NCBI GenBank assembly: GCA_937877085.1
Contig: CALEEY010000044.1
Span: 1 to 54,107, forward strand
Reading direction: 5' to 3'
Source: an uncultured Bacteroidota bacterium
GTDB lineage: Bacteria > Bacteroidota > Rhodothermia > Rhodothermales > UBA10348
Length of the DNA: 54,107 nt
This document shows positions 53,171 through 54,107 of this stretch, piece after piece (positions within the stretch are counted from its first letter, which is position 1; each line of letters opens with the position of its first letter). Below the pieces are notes generated by a model. The model had not been told where the DNA came from, ran no database searches, and saw only the letters and a program-made list of their open reading frames with translations. A program made the translations under genes and the position numbers.

Positions 53171-53232
53171 ACGCCCAGAAGGAACGCCCAGTAAGAAGGA
53201 GCGCCAAAAACGCACGCCCAGAAGGAGTGCCC
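53171..53232. repeat. Degenerate short tandem repeats (ACGCCCAGAAGGA-type)
   Basis: Between the YdeP-like gene and the convergent esterase gene, ACGCCCAGAAGGA occurs at 53171-53183 and 53214-53226, with related copies between and after (ACGCCCAGTAAGAAGGA, GCGCCAAAAACGC, GTGCCCAAACCG). That makes about five imperfect units of 12-17 bases in ~60 bases. No coding function is visible. It may be a remnant minisatellite or protein-binding array. Confidence 0.5.
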
Positions 53233-53245
53233 AAACCGCCGCTGA

Positions 53246-54073
53246 CTAGTTTTTGGCACCGTATAAATAGAGAAGAAAATCGTCCAGCAGCGGCTTCCAA
53301 TTGTCCCAATTGTGGGCACCCTCGACCTCCAAATACTTGATGGGATAACCCTTTTCGATCAAAATGTCCCTGAATCGACGCGTTTGAGCTTCGTTATCGT
53401 CGTGATCTCCCGAAGAAAGGAAAATATTCAAGGGTAATCGGGTGGAGTCTGAATAGGCAGAATGAATGGTTCGAATAGGATGGGTAGCCGGCGACTGCAT
53501 TCCGATTCCGGAAAAAGTGTTATGTGCGTAGAGTCCAAAGCAAGCTGAATTGAGACCGCCGAAAGATAGCCCCAAGATATTGCGCCCCAACCGATTAGCG
53601 GACGTTTTGTAGGTCGCATCGATCGAAGGAATCAACTCCTCTTTGTAAAATTGAATGAAACCTTTATTGCAAAAATATTGGGCGGTCCTGCGACTGAGAC
53701 TCACGTTTTCTGGAATCCGAGCGTCTAAAAATACGGCTACTAAGGGCTCGATTTCCTGATTTTCTATCATTTGATCCAGTAGTGCCGGCAGTTCGCCTGG
53801 TTCTATGTACCACGCCCCGTCTGATAAAAACAAAACGGGAAGACCGTTCATGGAGTCATAACCGGAAGGGGTATAGACCCAGTATTGAAGATTATACCCG
53901 AGAACTTCGCTCCGAATTCGAACCGCTTCTGTCATGGAAGAAGGCTGAGCCCATACCTCAGCAGGCCAGCCCAAGGATAGAAGCACGACCCCTAAAATCG
54001 AACCAGCGAACAACTTGAGAGACGGAAGGTTTTTGACCACAAACAAATCCATGGGAACTGCGTTGATTTTCAT
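53246..54073 (-). CDS. Exported alpha/beta hydrolase (esterase D-like)
   Basis: A 275-residue secreted hydrolase of the esterase-D/enterochelin-esterase-like branch of the alpha/beta fold. A signal peptide (LKLFAGSILGVVLLSLGWPAEVWAQ) is preceded by a short basic start. The catalytic triad is visible: Ser in LGLSFGGLNS, Asp in LSSGDHDDNEA and His in VEGAHNWDNW. The Y-W-V-Y-T-P-S-G-Y opening and VLFLSDGAWY are typical of the branch. Start assigned to ATG 54073; ATG 54052 is an alternative. It may release acyl or feruloyl groups from glycans, or hydrolyse siderophores; unproven. Confidence 0.9.
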   Translation of the reverse strand: MKINAVPMDLFVVKNLPSLKLFAGSILGVVLLSLGWPAEVWAQPSSMTEAVRIRSEVLGYNLQYWVYTPSGYDSMNGLPVLFLSDGAWYIEPGELPALLDQMIENQEIEPLVAVFLDARIPENVSLSRRTAQYFCNKGFIQFYKEELIPSIDATYKTSANRLGRNILGLSFGGLNSACFGLYAHNTFSGIGMQSPATHPIRTIHSAYSDSTRLPLNIFLSSGDHDDNEAQTRRFRDILIEKGYPIKYLEVEGAHNWDNWKPLLDDFLLYLYGAKN

Positions 54074-54107
54074 CCAATCCCTAATCTATCGATTTATTAT
54101 TAATGAG

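Overview
The window reads as a chromosomal segment of a marine-type, Gram-negative bacterium of the Bacteroidota/Rhodothermota/Balneolota assemblage (inference). Pointers to this are a C-terminal type IX secretion (T9SS) sorting domain, a TonB-linked receptor with a carboxypeptidase-regulatory-like N-terminus, many lipobox signal peptides, the DUF1501/DUF1800 pair, DUF4097, DUF5777, DUF2911 and OMP-barrel families, two S9 peptidases, a Cys-type sulfatase, and weak or absent Shine-Dalgarno sequences before most genes. Coding density is high. I saw no rRNA, tRNA, CRISPR array, transposase, integrase or prophage gene, so this looks like ordinary core/accessory chromosome and not a mobile island.

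Layout. 0.2-2.4 kb: AbgT-type transporter and a GNAT acetyltransferase. 2.5-6.7 kb (minus): M28 and S9 exported peptidases. 6.9-10.7 kb: a GNAT gene, then a minus-strand DUF1800-DUF1501 operon whose second product carries a Tat signal and a T9SS tail. 11.0-13.4 kb: lipoprotein, NTF2-like protein, fatty acid desaturase and a small protein. 13.4-17.4 kb: exported histidine phosphatase (minus), GT2 glycosyltransferase, ACT protein, methyltransferase and two GNATs. 17.5-22.7 kb: DUF4097 protein, sulfatase, and a large unassigned glycosidase-like lipoprotein. 22.8-28.6 kb: small lipoprotein, thioredoxin-like protein, DUF302, DUF2911 lipoprotein, and a TonB-linked outer-membrane protein (minus). 29-36.4 kb: sterol-desaturase-family hydroxylase (minus), then a tight plus-strand run: PLP decarboxylase, inositol-monophosphatase-like enzyme, small membrane protein, thioesterase, NhaC antiporter, Cys/Met-metabolism PLP enzyme and a frameshifted membrane gene. 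36.6-41.9 kb: amidohydrolase, PPK2, Cys-rich lipoprotein, membrane protein, PnuC, PHP-domain protein. 42-46 kb: M20 peptidase (minus), CutC, and a minus-strand operon of c-type cytochrome lipoprotein, YceI and DUF5777 barrel. 46.2-54.1 kb: (alpha/alpha)6-type lipoprotein, small ORF, DPP IV-like S9 peptidase, FdhF/YdeP oxidoreductase and an esterase-like alpha/beta hydrolase (minus).

How it fits together. Much of the content is envelope and nutrient-scavenging machinery: exported peptidases and esterase, sulfatase plus glycosidase-like lipoproteins, a TonB-linked receptor, and transporters for folate fragments or similar (AbgT), nicotinamide riboside-type substrates (PnuC) and sodium/protons (NhaC). 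The most interesting signals are a one-base C-run frameshift that splits a small membrane gene, an in-frame hexanucleotide repeat in PPK2, a family of long G-rich intergenic hairpins including one minus-strand terminator with no gene to serve, a Tat-to-T9SS double-routed DUF1501 protein, a cytochrome-like lipoprotein with a CX4CH site beside YceI and DUF5777, and an 812-residue glycosidase-like protein that I cannot place in a family. I do not see clear evidence for a complete, previously undescribed defence or mobile system.
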